DNA from: Bacteroidales bacterium
GTDB taxonomy: Bacteria; Bacteroidota; Bacteroidia; Bacteroidales; UBA932
Direction of reading: 5' to 3'
Assembly: GCA_017427385.1 (NCBI GenBank)
Contig: JAFRSW010000009.1
Location: 1 to 35,707 of the forward strand
DNA: 35,707 bases
Shown here piece after piece: positions 1 to 7,872 of the stretch (the first letter of the stretch is position 1; each line of letters starts with the position of its first letter). Under the pieces are notes generated by a model. That model worked only from the letters and a program-made list of their open reading frames with translations, did no database searches and was not told the DNA's origin. A program made the position numbers and the translations under genes.

Positions 1-1
1 C

Positions 2-1393
2 TGGCTCATCAAGGATAACCTCCGCGCCTGGGGCTTTGACGGAATTGTGATGTCGGACTGGAAGTCTACCTATACAACACTGGGTGTTCTAACCAGCGGG
101 CTGGATCTTGAGATGCCGGAGAACTTCACCACCAAGGTGGAGATGGTGAAGCCTCTCATTGAAAACGGAGTTGTCCCGGAGGCCAATCTGGATTTGATGT
201 GTCAGCACATACTGCAGGCATTTATAGCCTTCGGCCTTCTTGACCTTCCGGCAAAGGACGAGTCCATCCCGGAGGATTACGAGTACTCCAGGAATATGGC
301 GTATAACGCGGCAGTGGAGGCTCCCGTGCTCCTTACCAATAACGGCCTGTTACCCTTGAAGAAAGGACGTATCGTTGTTCTTGGCCCCAACGCCAATACC
401 GTAGCATACGGCGGTGGCTCCGGCAGGATGGATCCAATTCCCGGACGCAATATCACGCCTTTCGCAGGACTTAAGGCTCTGGGTAAGAAATATGATGTTC
501 AACTCATTGAAAGTGTTGATTTTACCTCTGCTGAACAGAAAGCCATCCAAAAGGCAAATGCCGTTATTGTGGTTGCAGGGTTCAACTATAAGACGGAGCT
601 TGAAAACCACGACCGGACCTACGGATTGCCCGACGGGCAGAACGAACTGATAGCGGCGGCATCGGCCCTGAACAAGAATACGGTTGTGATCATCAACTCC
701 GGCGGAGAAGTAGACATTACTCCATTCAAGGATAATGTTGCGGCCATCATCATGGCCTGGTACGGCGGTCAGGAAGGCGGCAAGGCGCTTGCCGACATCA
801 TTTCCGGTAAGGTTTCTCCTTCCGGCAGGCTTCCTTTCACCTTCTGGGGATCGGAGGATAAGAATCCGGCAGCGAAGTACTATCACGCTGATACGGCTGC
901 AATTCATCGCTCAAGCAAGAGCCGCCCGGAGTATCCGCATTCAACCTATAAGGAGGGGCTGTTCGTAGGATACCGCGGAGTAGAGAAGTTCGGTGTGGAA
1001 CCTATGTTTCCCTTCGGCTTCGGCCTCAGTTACTCAAGTTTTTCTTATTCGGGCGGAACCGTAGTTCCTACTGCCGATGGCTGCGAGATTGTCTTCACTG
1101 TTTCCAATACCGGGAAGGTGGACGCAAGGGAGACCGTACAGGTTTACGTGGCTCCTCAGAATCCTTCAGTAATGCGCCCTGCTTATGAGCTGAAAGGCTT
1201 TGACAAGAAGATGATAGCCAAAGGCAAAAGCGTGGAATTCTGCATACCGCTTAATTATCAGGATTTCTCCTACTACGACGTCGCTTCGCACAGCTGGAAA
1301 GTTGATGCGGGTGATTACAAAATCCTTGTAGGTTCGTCATCAAGCGATATTAAAATCAGTCTGGATTACACCCTGTTACAAACTGGAGATTAA
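2..1393 (+). CDS. Glycoside hydrolase family 3 beta-glucosidase-like protein, 3' part (5' end outside window)
   Basis: The frame is open from base 2, so the gene begins before the window; the apparent GTG start at 47 is internal. The first visible residues end in a GFDGIVMSDW motif, the GH3 nucleophile signature, with the nucleophile Asp codon at 56-58. The (alpha/beta)6 sandwich domain follows, with an ELENHDR stretch near 595-615 that resembles the acid/base loop of the family. The C-terminal third has the FGFGLSY motif and a fibronectin-III-like domain typical of Bacteroidota GH3 enzymes. The likely role is hydrolysis of terminal beta-linked glucose, or another sugar, from glycans; the substrate cannot be read from sequence. 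The 3' end overlaps the convergent PNP gene by 18 bases. Confidence 0.9.
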   Translation, partial: WLIKDNLRAWGFDGIVMSDWKSTYTTLGVLTSGLDLEMPENFTTKVEMVKPLIENGVVPEANLDLMCQHILQAFIAFGLLDLPAKDESIPEDYEYSRNMAYNAAVEAPVLLTNNGLLPLKKGRIVVLGPNANTVAYGGGSGRMDPIPGRNITPFAGLKALGKKYDVQLIESVDFTSAEQKAIQKANAVIVVAGFNYKTELENHDRTYGLPDGQNELIAAASALNKNTVVIINSGGEVDITPFKDNVAAIIMAWYGGQEGGKALADIISGKVSPSGRLPFTFWGSEDKNPAAKYYHADTAAIHRSSKSRPEYPHSTYKEGLFVGYRGVEKFGVEPMFPFGFGLSYSSFSYSGGTVVPTADGCEIVFTVSNTGKVDARETVQVYVAPQNPSVMRPAYELKGFDKKMIAKGKSVEFCIPLNYQDFSYYDVASHSWKVDAGDYKILVGSSSSDIKISLDYTLLQTGD

Positions 1394-2200
1394 TTCCCGG
1401 AAAAGCCCTGTCATCTTACGGGAAGCGAGATCGGCCTGACGGACGATCTCGTTTTCGTCTGTAATGTAGTCGTCTTCCGCTTCGTGTGCGATATCGGTGA
1501 TGACGGACATGCCCAGCACGCGGATGCCAGCGTGGCGTGCAACTATCACCTCCGGAGTCACACTCATGCCCACATTGTCTGCCCCCATAGATGCATAATA
1601 GGTATATTCGGCGGGGGTTTCGTAGGTGGGTCCGGTGCAGGAGACATAGATGCCGCGCTGCAGTTTAACCCCTTGTTTTTCAGCTATTTTCAGCATTCTG
1701 TCCTGAAGAGCCAGGTCGTAGGCGCAGGTCATGTCGGGGAAACGGGGGCCGAATTCATCCAGATTGGGGCCGATCAGCGGATTGGGAAGGAGGTTGATAT
1801 GGTCCCGGATAAGCATCAGGTCGCCGATGTTGAAGCTTTTGTTCATGGCTCCGGCGGCATTCGATACCAGAAGGTACTTGATGCCAAGTTTTATCATCAC
1901 CCGGATGGGCAGAACCACGGTATCCATAGGATAGCCTTCGTAGTAATGATAGCGCCCTTGCATTGCCAGCACACACTTCCCACCGAGGTTCCCGCATATG
2001 AAATTGCCCTTGTGGCCTACTGCGGTCGCAGCGGGAAAACCGGGTACCCTCACATAGGGCACCACAATAGGGTCTTCTATCTCTTCTGCAAGCTGACCGA
2101 GCCCGCTGCCGAGAATCACGCCCGCAACAGGCTTGCGCCCGTCGAGCCAGGACGACATGAAGGCGGCAGCCTCCTCGATAACCGACATCCTCTTATCCAT
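1376..2200 (-). CDS. Purine nucleoside phosphorylase family protein, second tandem copy with Asp at the base-specificity position
   Basis: This is a trimeric-type PNP of 274 residues. The visible family motifs are ILGSGLG (phosphate loop), GHKGNF, AMQGRYHYYEG, VSNAAGAMN, GPTYETPAEY (base-binding Glu) and the VTPEVIVARHAG segment. It aligns almost without gaps to the upstream neighbour at 2200-3027, so the two are tandem paralogs. At residue 236 it has Asp (SVITDIAHE), where the neighbour and guanine/hypoxanthine-specific PNPs have Asn. In human PNP, changing this Asn (N243) to Asp admits adenosine, and MTA phosphorylase also has Asp there. A 6-aminopurine nucleoside or methylthio-nucleoside substrate is therefore a reasonable inference. 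The ATG at 2200-2198 shares one base with the TGA of the upstream gene; the TTG one codon earlier is a poorer start. Confidence 0.9.
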   Translation of the reverse strand: MDKRMSVIEEAAAFMSSWLDGRKPVAGVILGSGLGQLAEEIEDPIVVPYVRVPGFPAATAVGHKGNFICGNLGGKCVLAMQGRYHYYEGYPMDTVVLPIRVMIKLGIKYLLVSNAAGAMNKSFNIGDLMLIRDHINLLPNPLIGPNLDEFGPRFPDMTCAYDLALQDRMLKIAEKQGVKLQRGIYVSCTGPTYETPAEYTYYASMGADNVGMSVTPEVIVARHAGIRVLGMSVITDIAHEAEDDYITDENEIVRQADLASRKMTGLFRELISSL

Positions 2201-3027
2201 CAAAGCGAAGCGACCAGTTTGGTAAACAGGGGAATCATGCGTTTTGTGGCGGCGTTCGCCTGCATCACCACGTCTTCACCGTCATTGAAGTTGCGCTCCA
2301 CGTTTTGGGTGTTGCAGATGTTGGTCACTACGGACATTCCGAACACGCGAAGACCGCAGTGGCGGGCCACAATGACTTCCGGAACGGTGGACATGCCCAC
2401 GAGGTCTGCACCGGAAGAACGGAAGAAACGCACTTCTGCGGGGGTCTCGTAGGAAGGGCCTGTGCCGCCGAAATAAATGCCCTGGTGCAGCTTGAAGCCA
2501 AGTTCTTCGGCAATCTCGAGGGCCTTCTTCTGAAGCTCGAGGTCGTAGGGGCAGGTCATGTCCGGGAAGCGGGTACCGAATTCCTCCATATTGGGCCCGA
2601 TCAGGGGGTTGGGCATGAAGTTGATATGGTCTTTGATGATAATGGTATCACCGACTTTGTATTCGGGATTGAGGGCGCCGGCGGCGTTGGAAACCAGCAG
2701 GAACTTGACTCCAAGCTTGCTCATGACGCGCACGGGGCGAGTCAGGGTGGCCATGTCGTACCCTTCGTAGTAGTGGAAACGGCCCTGCATCGCAAGAACG
2801 CATTTGCCACCGAGGTATCCGCAGATGAAGTTGCCCTTGTGGCCGATCACGGTCGAAACCGGGAAGCATGGGATCTCGGTGTAGGGGATGATGATGGGAT
2901 CTTCGATTATTTCGGCAAGCTTGCCGAGACCGCTACCGAGGATGATTGCTGCGATGGGTTTGCGGCCGTCGAGCTTGGACTCTATAAACTCTGCCGCAGT
3001 GTTGATCTTGTTGATTCTTTCGTCCAT
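2200..3027 (-). CDS. Purine nucleoside phosphorylase (trimeric type), first tandem copy
   Basis: This 275-residue PNP should cleave purine (deoxy)nucleosides with phosphate to free base and ribose-1-phosphate in the cytoplasm. It shows ILGSGLG, GHKGNFICGYLGGK, AMQGRFHYYEG, VSNAAGALN, GPSYETPAE with the purine-binding Glu, and MSTVPEVIVARHCG. Asn236 in SVVTNICN matches the residue that gives 6-oxopurine preference in well-studied PNPs. The His near the C-terminus that contacts the ribose 5'-OH in many trimeric PNPs (SHEEV motif) is not obvious here or in the paralog. The gene lies four bases after the deaminase gene and is followed by its own tandem copy. A deaminase feeding inosine-type nucleosides to this enzyme would make a short salvage path. 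Confidence 0.93.
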   Translation of the reverse strand: MDERINKINTAAEFIESKLDGRKPIAAIILGSGLGKLAEIIEDPIIIPYTEIPCFPVSTVIGHKGNFICGYLGGKCVLAMQGRFHYYEGYDMATLTRPVRVMSKLGVKFLLVSNAAGALNPEYKVGDTIIIKDHINFMPNPLIGPNMEEFGTRFPDMTCPYDLELQKKALEIAEELGFKLHQGIYFGGTGPSYETPAEVRFFRSSGADLVGMSTVPEVIVARHCGLRVFGMSVVTNICNTQNVERNFNDGEDVVMQANAATKRMIPLFTKLVASL

Positions 3028-3031
3028 AGTG

Positions 3032-4309
3032 TTATTTTATTTTAGACAGGGCCTGCCTGGCTTCGTGGAGTATCTCCTTTTCTCCCGGGATTTCCCGGTT
3101 CCGCATGACGAACCTGCCGCCGGCAATCACGGAATCTATGCAGTCGGAATGCGCGGAGTACACAAGATTGGCGAGGAACGGGCCGGGGGAGAGAAAATAG
3201 CTGCTGTCGGTCTCTACGATGGAGATGTCGGCGAGGGCGCCTTCCTTGAGGCGTCCGCTGTTGAGCCGCAGGGCCCTGGCACCATTGATGGTGGCCATGT
3301 CCAGGAGCTCAGGCAGAGGCAGGGCCTTGGGATCGTTCCTCCAGGCCTTCTGGAACAGGGCGGAGGTCTTCATGGCCTCGAGAATGTCCAGATTGTTGGA
3401 GGATGCGCACCCGTCGGTGCCGATGCAGACGTTCACGCCGGCATCGCGGAGCTCGTTGTAGAGGAACTTGTAGCCGGATGCGAGTTTGGTGTTGGAATTG
3501 ATGTTGTGGATGCAGTGGACGCCGTGCTTTGCGAGCAGTTCTATGTCGTGTTCGCTGAGCCAGAGGCAGTGGGCCGCCAGAAGGTTGGGCCCCAGAACAC
3601 CTATCCTGTCGAGATACTCAACCGGAGTCAGCCCACCGTGGGCCGCCTTGCAGTCCTGAACTTCCTTGAGGGTCTCGCAGAGATGGATGTGAAGGGGGAT
3701 ATTGTGCTTGCGGGCGAAGTCTGCGGCCCATATCATCATGGGCTCGCTCACGGAGTAAATGGCATGGAAAGCCAGTTCGTAGATGGCGCCCTCGTCTTTC
3801 CACTGGTCTTTTACCTCTTCATACTTGTGCTCGCACTGCTCCATCTGGCGTTTTGCCTCTTCCGGGTCTCCATGGTCGATTATGTCGTACCCTACAGCAG
3901 GGCGTATGCCCATTTCGGAGGCGGCTTTCTGGCATGCCTGGAAGAACCAGTACTGGTCGTTGAAGGTGGTAGTGCCGGTGCGGATCATCTCTATGCAGGC
4001 AACCTTGGCGCTCCAGTAGACGTAGTCGAAATCGAATCCGGCCTCTATGTCCCAGATCTTGCGGATCCAGTCCTGGAATACCATGTCTTCGCCTATGCCC
4101 CTCATGAGGGCCATTCCGGCGTGGGTGTGCATGTTGATGAAACCGGGGATGGCCACCTTGCCGGTGCAGTCCATCACTTCCACATCACCCGCGAGGTCCC
4201 AGTCGATGCAGGAGCCTGCGGGGCGGATCTTCAATATATGGCTACCACCGATGAGAACGTCTTTGCTCTCATCGGCGATGCATATATTCTTCAGCAGAAT
4301 TGAAGACAT
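3032..4309 (-). CDS. Amidohydrolase of the MtaD/SsnA type (5'-methylthioadenosine/S-adenosylhomocysteine deaminase-like)
   Basis: This 425-residue metal-dependent amidohydrolase has the ligand set of the adenosine-analogue deaminase group: PGFINMHTHAG with His61 and His63, HIHLCET with His209 and Glu212, His247 in AAHCLW, and Asp299 in GTDGCASSNN. An LxxGALADI-type C-terminal motif belongs to the outer beta-sandwich of the fold. Family members deaminate methylthioadenosine, S-adenosylhomocysteine or adenosine to the inosine analogues. Its start codon shares one base with the stop of the DUF3276 gene (TAATG), and the two PNP genes follow within four bases, which fits deamination followed by phosphorolysis. 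The exact substrate is an inference; guanine deaminase and chlorohydrolase relatives share the fold. Confidence 0.85.
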   Translation of the reverse strand: MSSILLKNICIADESKDVLIGGSHILKIRPAGSCIDWDLAGDVEVMDCTGKVAIPGFINMHTHAGMALMRGIGEDMVFQDWIRKIWDIEAGFDFDYVYWSAKVACIEMIRTGTTTFNDQYWFFQACQKAASEMGIRPAVGYDIIDHGDPEEAKRQMEQCEHKYEEVKDQWKDEGAIYELAFHAIYSVSEPMMIWAADFARKHNIPLHIHLCETLKEVQDCKAAHGGLTPVEYLDRIGVLGPNLLAAHCLWLSEHDIELLAKHGVHCIHNINSNTKLASGYKFLYNELRDAGVNVCIGTDGCASSNNLDILEAMKTSALFQKAWRNDPKALPLPELLDMATINGARALRLNSGRLKEGALADISIVETDSSYFLSPGPFLANLVYSAHSDCIDSVIAGGRFVMRNREIPGEKEILHEARQALSKIK

Positions 4310-4647
4310 TAGAAGTAACCTTCCTGATCTGGCTGGGTTTCGGGCCTGACGGGGATTTCACCTCCGAAGCAATTGTCGGTGATGTATTTGATGACTTCGT
4401 CCAGACCTTCCTTGAATTTCTCGAAATCTTCCTTGTAGAGGAAAATCTTGTGTTTGTCGTAGGTGAAAGTGCCGTCGGGGTTGTTCCGCCTCTTGCTCTC
4501 CGTGATAGTCAGATAAAAGTCATTCTGCCCCTTCGTGCTCTTTACATCGAAGAAGTATGTACGTTTACCGGCTCTGACAGGCTTTGAGTAAACATCTTCT
4601 GCATTGCGATCCTGGAAATTAACCTGATCTCTGTCCTCTCTGTACAT
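4309..4647 (-). CDS. DUF3276 / PUR-family nucleic-acid-binding protein
   Basis: This small basic-acidic protein of 112 residues matches DUF3276, a Bacteroidota family with the Pur-alpha/Whirly-like fold. Recognisable segments are the VYSKPVRAGKRTYFFDVKSTK strand region, DFYLTITESKRR and the KHKIFLYKEDFEKF helix region. Relatives bind single-stranded DNA or RNA; a specific role here is not known. It is the first gene of the minus-strand operon that continues into the deaminase and two PNPs. A TAATTTTG promoter element sits 34 bases upstream of its ATG. The divergent gene is nusB. Confidence 0.85.
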   Translation of the reverse strand: MYREDRDQVNFQDRNAEDVYSKPVRAGKRTYFFDVKSTKGQNDFYLTITESKRRNNPDGTFTYDKHKIFLYKEDFEKFKEGLDEVIKYITDNCFGGEIPVRPETQPDQEGYF

Positions 4648-4680
4648 AATCTGTAGTTTAAAATGGTTGTTTTATTACTG

Positions 4681-4688
4681 CAAAATTA
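4681..4688 (-). promoter_or_regulatory. Bacteroidota -7 promoter element for the DUF3276-deaminase-PNP operon
   Basis: Read on the minus strand this is TAATTTTG, an exact match to TAnnTTTG, and it lies 34 bases before the ATG at 4647. No clear TTTG lies 19-21 bases further upstream, so only the -7 element is supported. Confidence 0.5.
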
Positions 4689-4710
4689 GAATTTTTTGAG
4701 GATTAGATGC

Positions 4711-4718
4711 TATATTTG
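4711..4718 (+). promoter_or_regulatory. Bacteroidota -7 promoter element for the nusB cluster
   Basis: TATATTTG matches TAnnTTTG exactly and precedes the nusB ATG at 4742 by 23 bases. No -33 element at the right distance is evident. Together with the opposite element at 4681-4688 it forms a compact divergent promoter region. Confidence 0.55.
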
Positions 4719-4741
4719 CATATTATTTTTGTTTGAAAAAG

Positions 4742-5656
4742 ATGCTTAACCGCAGAATTCTACGTATAAAAGCCTTTAAGGCAATATACAGTTTCACGGA
4801 AAACCGGTCTGTGTCGCTCAAGGACCTTGAGGCGCAGCTGGACCGCTCCCTCGAATCTACGAGGGACCTTTATCTTTTCCTGTTATGCTGCGTGGGCCCT
4901 CTTACCAGAGAGGCCAGAGCCCGTCTGGAGGCCGCCAGGGGCAAGTTCAATCCTACCGAGGAGGAACTCCATCCCAACTTCAAGTTCGCAGATAACCTCA
5001 TCGCGCCCAAACTGGAGGAAGACCCTGATTTCCAAAAGATTACACAGAAGAAAAAGCTGAGCTGGGACCAGTACGACGTGCTTATCCACAATCTCTACGA
5101 TTCCATACGCACCAAGGATTACTATAAGGATTATCTGGCATCCGGCCCGAACACCCTGAAAGAAGATGCCGCCCTCTGGGTGAAGATATTCGAAGAGGAG
5201 TTCGTGGACTGCCAGGATCTGGAAGATATTCTGGAAGACCTCTCCATCTGGTGGAACGACGATCTTGCTTATTCCCTCACATGGTGCTGCAAGGCCATGG
5301 AGTCCATCGGAAAGGGCAGGCCCTGGAATCTCCCTCCGCTGTTCATGAGCGACATGGACGAAACCCACTCCAAAGAGAGCGACAAGGCATTCGTGGTCAA
5401 TCTTCTCCGCAAGGCATACAACGGATACGACAGATATGTGGAGATGATTTCCAATGTAACCCCCAAATGGGACCTTAACCGCATATGCTCGACCGACCTT
5501 TCGCTGATAGTATGCGGAATCGCGGAGTCGGAGGCTTTCCCCGGCATCGCTCCCAAGGTGACTATAAATGAGTTCGTGGAGATTTCCAAGTACTACAGCA
5601 CTCCGGAAAGCCGCGCTTTCGTCAATGGTATACTCGATAAACTAATCAATAAATAA
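4742..5656 (+). CDS. nusB: Transcription antitermination factor NusB, long Bacteroidota form
   Basis: This 304-residue protein starts with MLNRRILRIKAFKAIYSF, the typical N-terminus of Bacteroidota NusB, and its C-terminal half (RKAYNGYDRYVEMISNVTPKW, DLSLIVCGIAE, TINEFVEISKYYSTPESRAFVNGILDKL) is the conserved NusB helical domain. NusB binds boxA RNA with NusE/S10 and supports rRNA antitermination. It is about twice the length of E. coli NusB (about 139 residues), because an extra helical N-terminal region is normal in this phylum. A TTG three codons earlier (4733) is possible but the ATG at 4742 is preferred. It leads the cluster with yajC six bases downstream. Confidence 0.93.
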   Translation: MLNRRILRIKAFKAIYSFTENRSVSLKDLEAQLDRSLESTRDLYLFLLCCVGPLTREARARLEAARGKFNPTEEELHPNFKFADNLIAPKLEEDPDFQKITQKKKLSWDQYDVLIHNLYDSIRTKDYYKDYLASGPNTLKEDAALWVKIFEEEFVDCQDLEDILEDLSIWWNDDLAYSLTWCCKAMESIGKGRPWNLPPLFMSDMDETHSKESDKAFVVNLLRKAYNGYDRYVEMISNVTPKWDLNRICSTDLSLIVCGIAESEAFPGIAPKVTINEFVEISKYYSTPESRAFVNGILDKLINK

Positions 5657-5662
5657 CGCGTT

Positions 5663-6004
5663 ATGAATTTCCTTTACATTATCCTGCAAGATGTTGCCCA
5701 GAAGCCCGCTGGTGGCGGTGCAAGTTTCTGGATCATGATCCTTCTCCTTTTCGGTGTCATGTGGCTCTTCATGATCCGCCCGCAGCGCAAGCAGCAGAAG
5801 GAGCTCGAGAAGTTCCGCAACGAACTCAAGAAGGGTGACAAGGTTGTTACCGCAGGTGGTATCTATGGCACCGTGGCCGAAATCCAGGACCGCAGCGTGC
5901 TTATCAAGGTTGACGGGGATGTGAAGCTCCGCGTGGACAAGAACTCCATCGTCCGCGACTACTCCGACGCCCAGCCCACCAACGAACAGCAGTACCAGAA
6001 GTAA
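5663..6004 (+). CDS. yajC: Preprotein translocase subunit YajC
   Basis: This 113-residue protein has one membrane helix at about residues 21-38 (SFWIMILLLFGVMWLFMI), followed by the family motif RPQRKQQKE and a cytoplasmic domain with KKGDKVVTAGGIYGTV. YajC joins SecDF as an accessory subunit of the Sec translocon in the inner membrane. The gene starts six bases after nusB stops and six bases before the YbbR-domain gene, so the three are almost certainly cotranscribed. Confidence 0.95.
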   Translation: MNFLYIILQDVAQKPAGGGASFWIMILLLFGVMWLFMIRPQRKQQKELEKFRNELKKGDKVVTAGGIYGTVAEIQDRSVLIKVDGDVKLRVDKNSIVRDYSDAQPTNEQQYQK

Positions 6005-6010
6005 TCCGCA

Positions 6011-6931
6011 GTGAAGAACTGGCAGTATTTCCTGGGCTGCCTTGCCCTCTCGGCCGGTATCTGGCTTATCCATAATCTGTCCCATATGCAGACAGATGTG
6101 ATAACCGTGTCCGTTCTTGCAGAGAGCAACATCCCCGGAAGGGCTGCTTTTTCCAGCGATGCCGTATCGATGACCGCACGCTGCAAGGCTTCCGGCTTCC
6201 GCCTGATTTACCTGGGCCGGAAGAAGGATGCGATAACGGTGCGTTTCGATCCCGACGACCTCACGCACGAGGAAGGAGATTACTTCAGTATTGGTTCCGC
6301 CCAGCTCTACAGATATGTGAACGACATTTTCGGGGCCGGGTCCAGCGTGGAATCCTTCCTCTTCGAGAAAGTGCGTTTCCGTTTTATCCGCGAGCTGAAC
6401 AAGATGGTGCCGGTGAACGTGGTGAGTTCCACGACATTCCGGCCTCAGTACATGCAGAACGGGGATATAGGCATACAGCCGGACTCTGTGCTCGTATACG
6501 GCCCTGCGGATGTGCTGGCGAATATCACCGCCATCAACACACGTTCTATCGAGAAAAGCGACATCAAGGGCAGCCTCCATGGAGAAGTGGCCCTCGTGGC
6601 TCCGGATGGCGTCCGTCTTTCGGACAATACCGTATCGTGGACCATGGATGTCAGCAGATACGTCGAGCTGAATGCCGAGCTTCCCGTGAGCGGACGCAAT
6701 GTGCCGGCCGGAACAGGCTTCTCCATCTATCCCAACAGGGTGAATGTGGTGTTCCGCTGCGTGTTCCCCATAATCTCCGATCCGACCGTAAGCGCAGTCT
6801 GCTATGTGGATTACAGGGAGTTTGCGAAGTCTCTTACCGGCAAATGCATCATCCACTGCGACAATCTGCCCAAGGGAGTGATAAGTTATTCGGTGCAGCC
6901 GGAAGTGGCTGAATGCGTGGAGAAGCTATGA
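6011..6931 (+). CDS. YbbR-like (CdaR-type) membrane-anchored protein
   Basis: The protein has 306 residues and a GTG start six bases after yajC. It has a single N-terminal membrane helix (about residues 4-20) and an extracytoplasmic part built from YbbR-type beta-strand repeats, for example PVNVVSSTTFRPQYM, PDSVLVYGPADVLANI and the ARYVELNAELPV-like segment near residue 220. In Firmicutes, YbbR/CdaR proteins modulate the diadenylate cyclase CdaA, but in this cluster position the Bacteroidota protein has no proven role. Its TGA overlaps the ATG of the coaE gene (ATGA). Confidence 0.8.
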   Translation: MKNWQYFLGCLALSAGIWLIHNLSHMQTDVITVSVLAESNIPGRAAFSSDAVSMTARCKASGFRLIYLGRKKDAITVRFDPDDLTHEEGDYFSIGSAQLYRYVNDIFGAGSSVESFLFEKVRFRFIRELNKMVPVNVVSSTTFRPQYMQNGDIGIQPDSVLVYGPADVLANITAINTRSIEKSDIKGSLHGEVALVAPDGVRLSDNTVSWTMDVSRYVELNAELPVSGRNVPAGTGFSIYPNRVNVVFRCVFPIISDPTVSAVCYVDYREFAKSLTGKCIIHCDNLPKGVISYSVQPEVAECVEKL

Positions 6932-7872
6932 AGACCGTGCTGGTAACGGGCGGAATTGCGTCCGGCAAGTCGGAAGTCTGCCGCTATTTGACTTCCAGGG
7001 GTTTCGAGGTTTACGACAGCGACTCCCGCACCAAGGCCCTATACGATTCGGTTCCCGGGCTGAAGACCAGGGTGGAGGAGGCTATCGGCCTTCCTTTCAA
7101 GGAGATAGGCGTTATCTTCTCGGATCCGGCGAAACGCGGAAAGTTGGAGGCGGTGGTGTATCCGGAGGTGCTGAAGGACTTCCTGGCCTGGAAGGATGGA
7201 TGCACGGGGAGCGTGGTGTTCTTCGAGTCGGCGGTGGCGCTGGACAAGCCTCAGTTCGATGGCCAGTGGGATGCTGTGTGGCTCGTGACCGCTCCGCTGG
7301 AGGCCCGGCTGGCCCGCAATCCCAAGGCGGCCGGCCGCCTGCAGGCACAGAAGGAAGCGGATGCGTCGATAGCCGACGCTGTGATAGAAAATGATTCCTC
7401 TCTTGAGGAACTGCATAAGAAAGTAGATAAATTGATTAACGATATGAAAACAGATCTTACCAAGATTCTTTCCGTCTCCGGAAAGCATGGTCTTTACAAA
7501 TTCCTGGCTCTGTCCCGCTCGAATGCTGCCATTGCAGAGGCTCTCAGCGATGGCCACCGTACGGTGTTCGATCCGCACAGTCGCATCACAACTCTCTCGG
7601 ACATAGCTATTTACACCGACGAAGGCGAATTCAAGCTCAAGGAGGTTTTCCTCTCCATCCAGAAGGCTCTGGCCGACAAGGAGGCTCCCACTTCCAAGTC
7701 GCCCGAGGCGGAGATCAAGGCCCTGTTCGACAAGGCTGTTCCCAACTACGATCCCGACCGTTTCTACTTCTCCCACATGAAGAAGATCCTGGACTGGTAC
7801 AACGAGCTGGTGAAATATGCTTCCCTCGACTTTGTAGAAGAGGAAGAGAACGAAGAGAATGCCGAGTCTTAA
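6928..7872 (+). CDS. coaE: Dephospho-CoA kinase fused in frame to a DUF5606-like domain
   Basis: The protein has 314 residues from the ATG at 6928, which overlaps the previous stop; an ATG at 6913 is less likely. Residues 1 to about 172 are dephospho-CoA kinase, the last step of CoA synthesis: the P-loop is GGIASGKS (8-15), and the RLxAQ...ADAVIENDSSLEEL region is the usual CoaE C-terminal signature. The usual HP pair is YP here (VVYPEV). From Met173 the protein reads KTDLTKILSVSGKHGLYKFL, which is how stand-alone DUF5606 proteins begin, followed by IAEALSDGHRTVF and LSDIAIYTDEGEFKLKEV and ending in an acidic tail. In related bacteria these are, to my knowledge, two adjacent genes; here no stop separates them. 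The function of DUF5606 is unknown. The 3' end overlaps rimO by 14 bases. Confidence 0.85.
   Translation: MKTVLVTGGIASGKSEVCRYLTSRGFEVYDSDSRTKALYDSVPGLKTRVEEAIGLPFKEIGVIFSDPAKRGKLEAVVYPEVLKDFLAWKDGCTGSVVFFESAVALDKPQFDGQWDAVWLVTAPLEARLARNPKAAGRLQAQKEADASIADAVIENDSSLEELHKKVDKLINDMKTDLTKILSVSGKHGLYKFLALSRSNAAIAEALSDGHRTVFDPHSRITTLSDIAIYTDEGEFKLKEVFLSIQKALADKEAPTSKSPEAEIKALFDKAVPNYDPDRFYFSHMKKILDWYNELVKYASLDFVEEEENEENAES

Noticed and set aside
2888-4303. Long plus-strand frame of 471 codons opposite the deaminase gene
   Set aside because: It is the antisense shadow of a well-supported amidohydrolase; its translation has no domain sense.
5642-6856. 404-codon minus-strand frame
   Set aside because: It is antisense to yajC and ybbR, which have clear motifs and close spacing.
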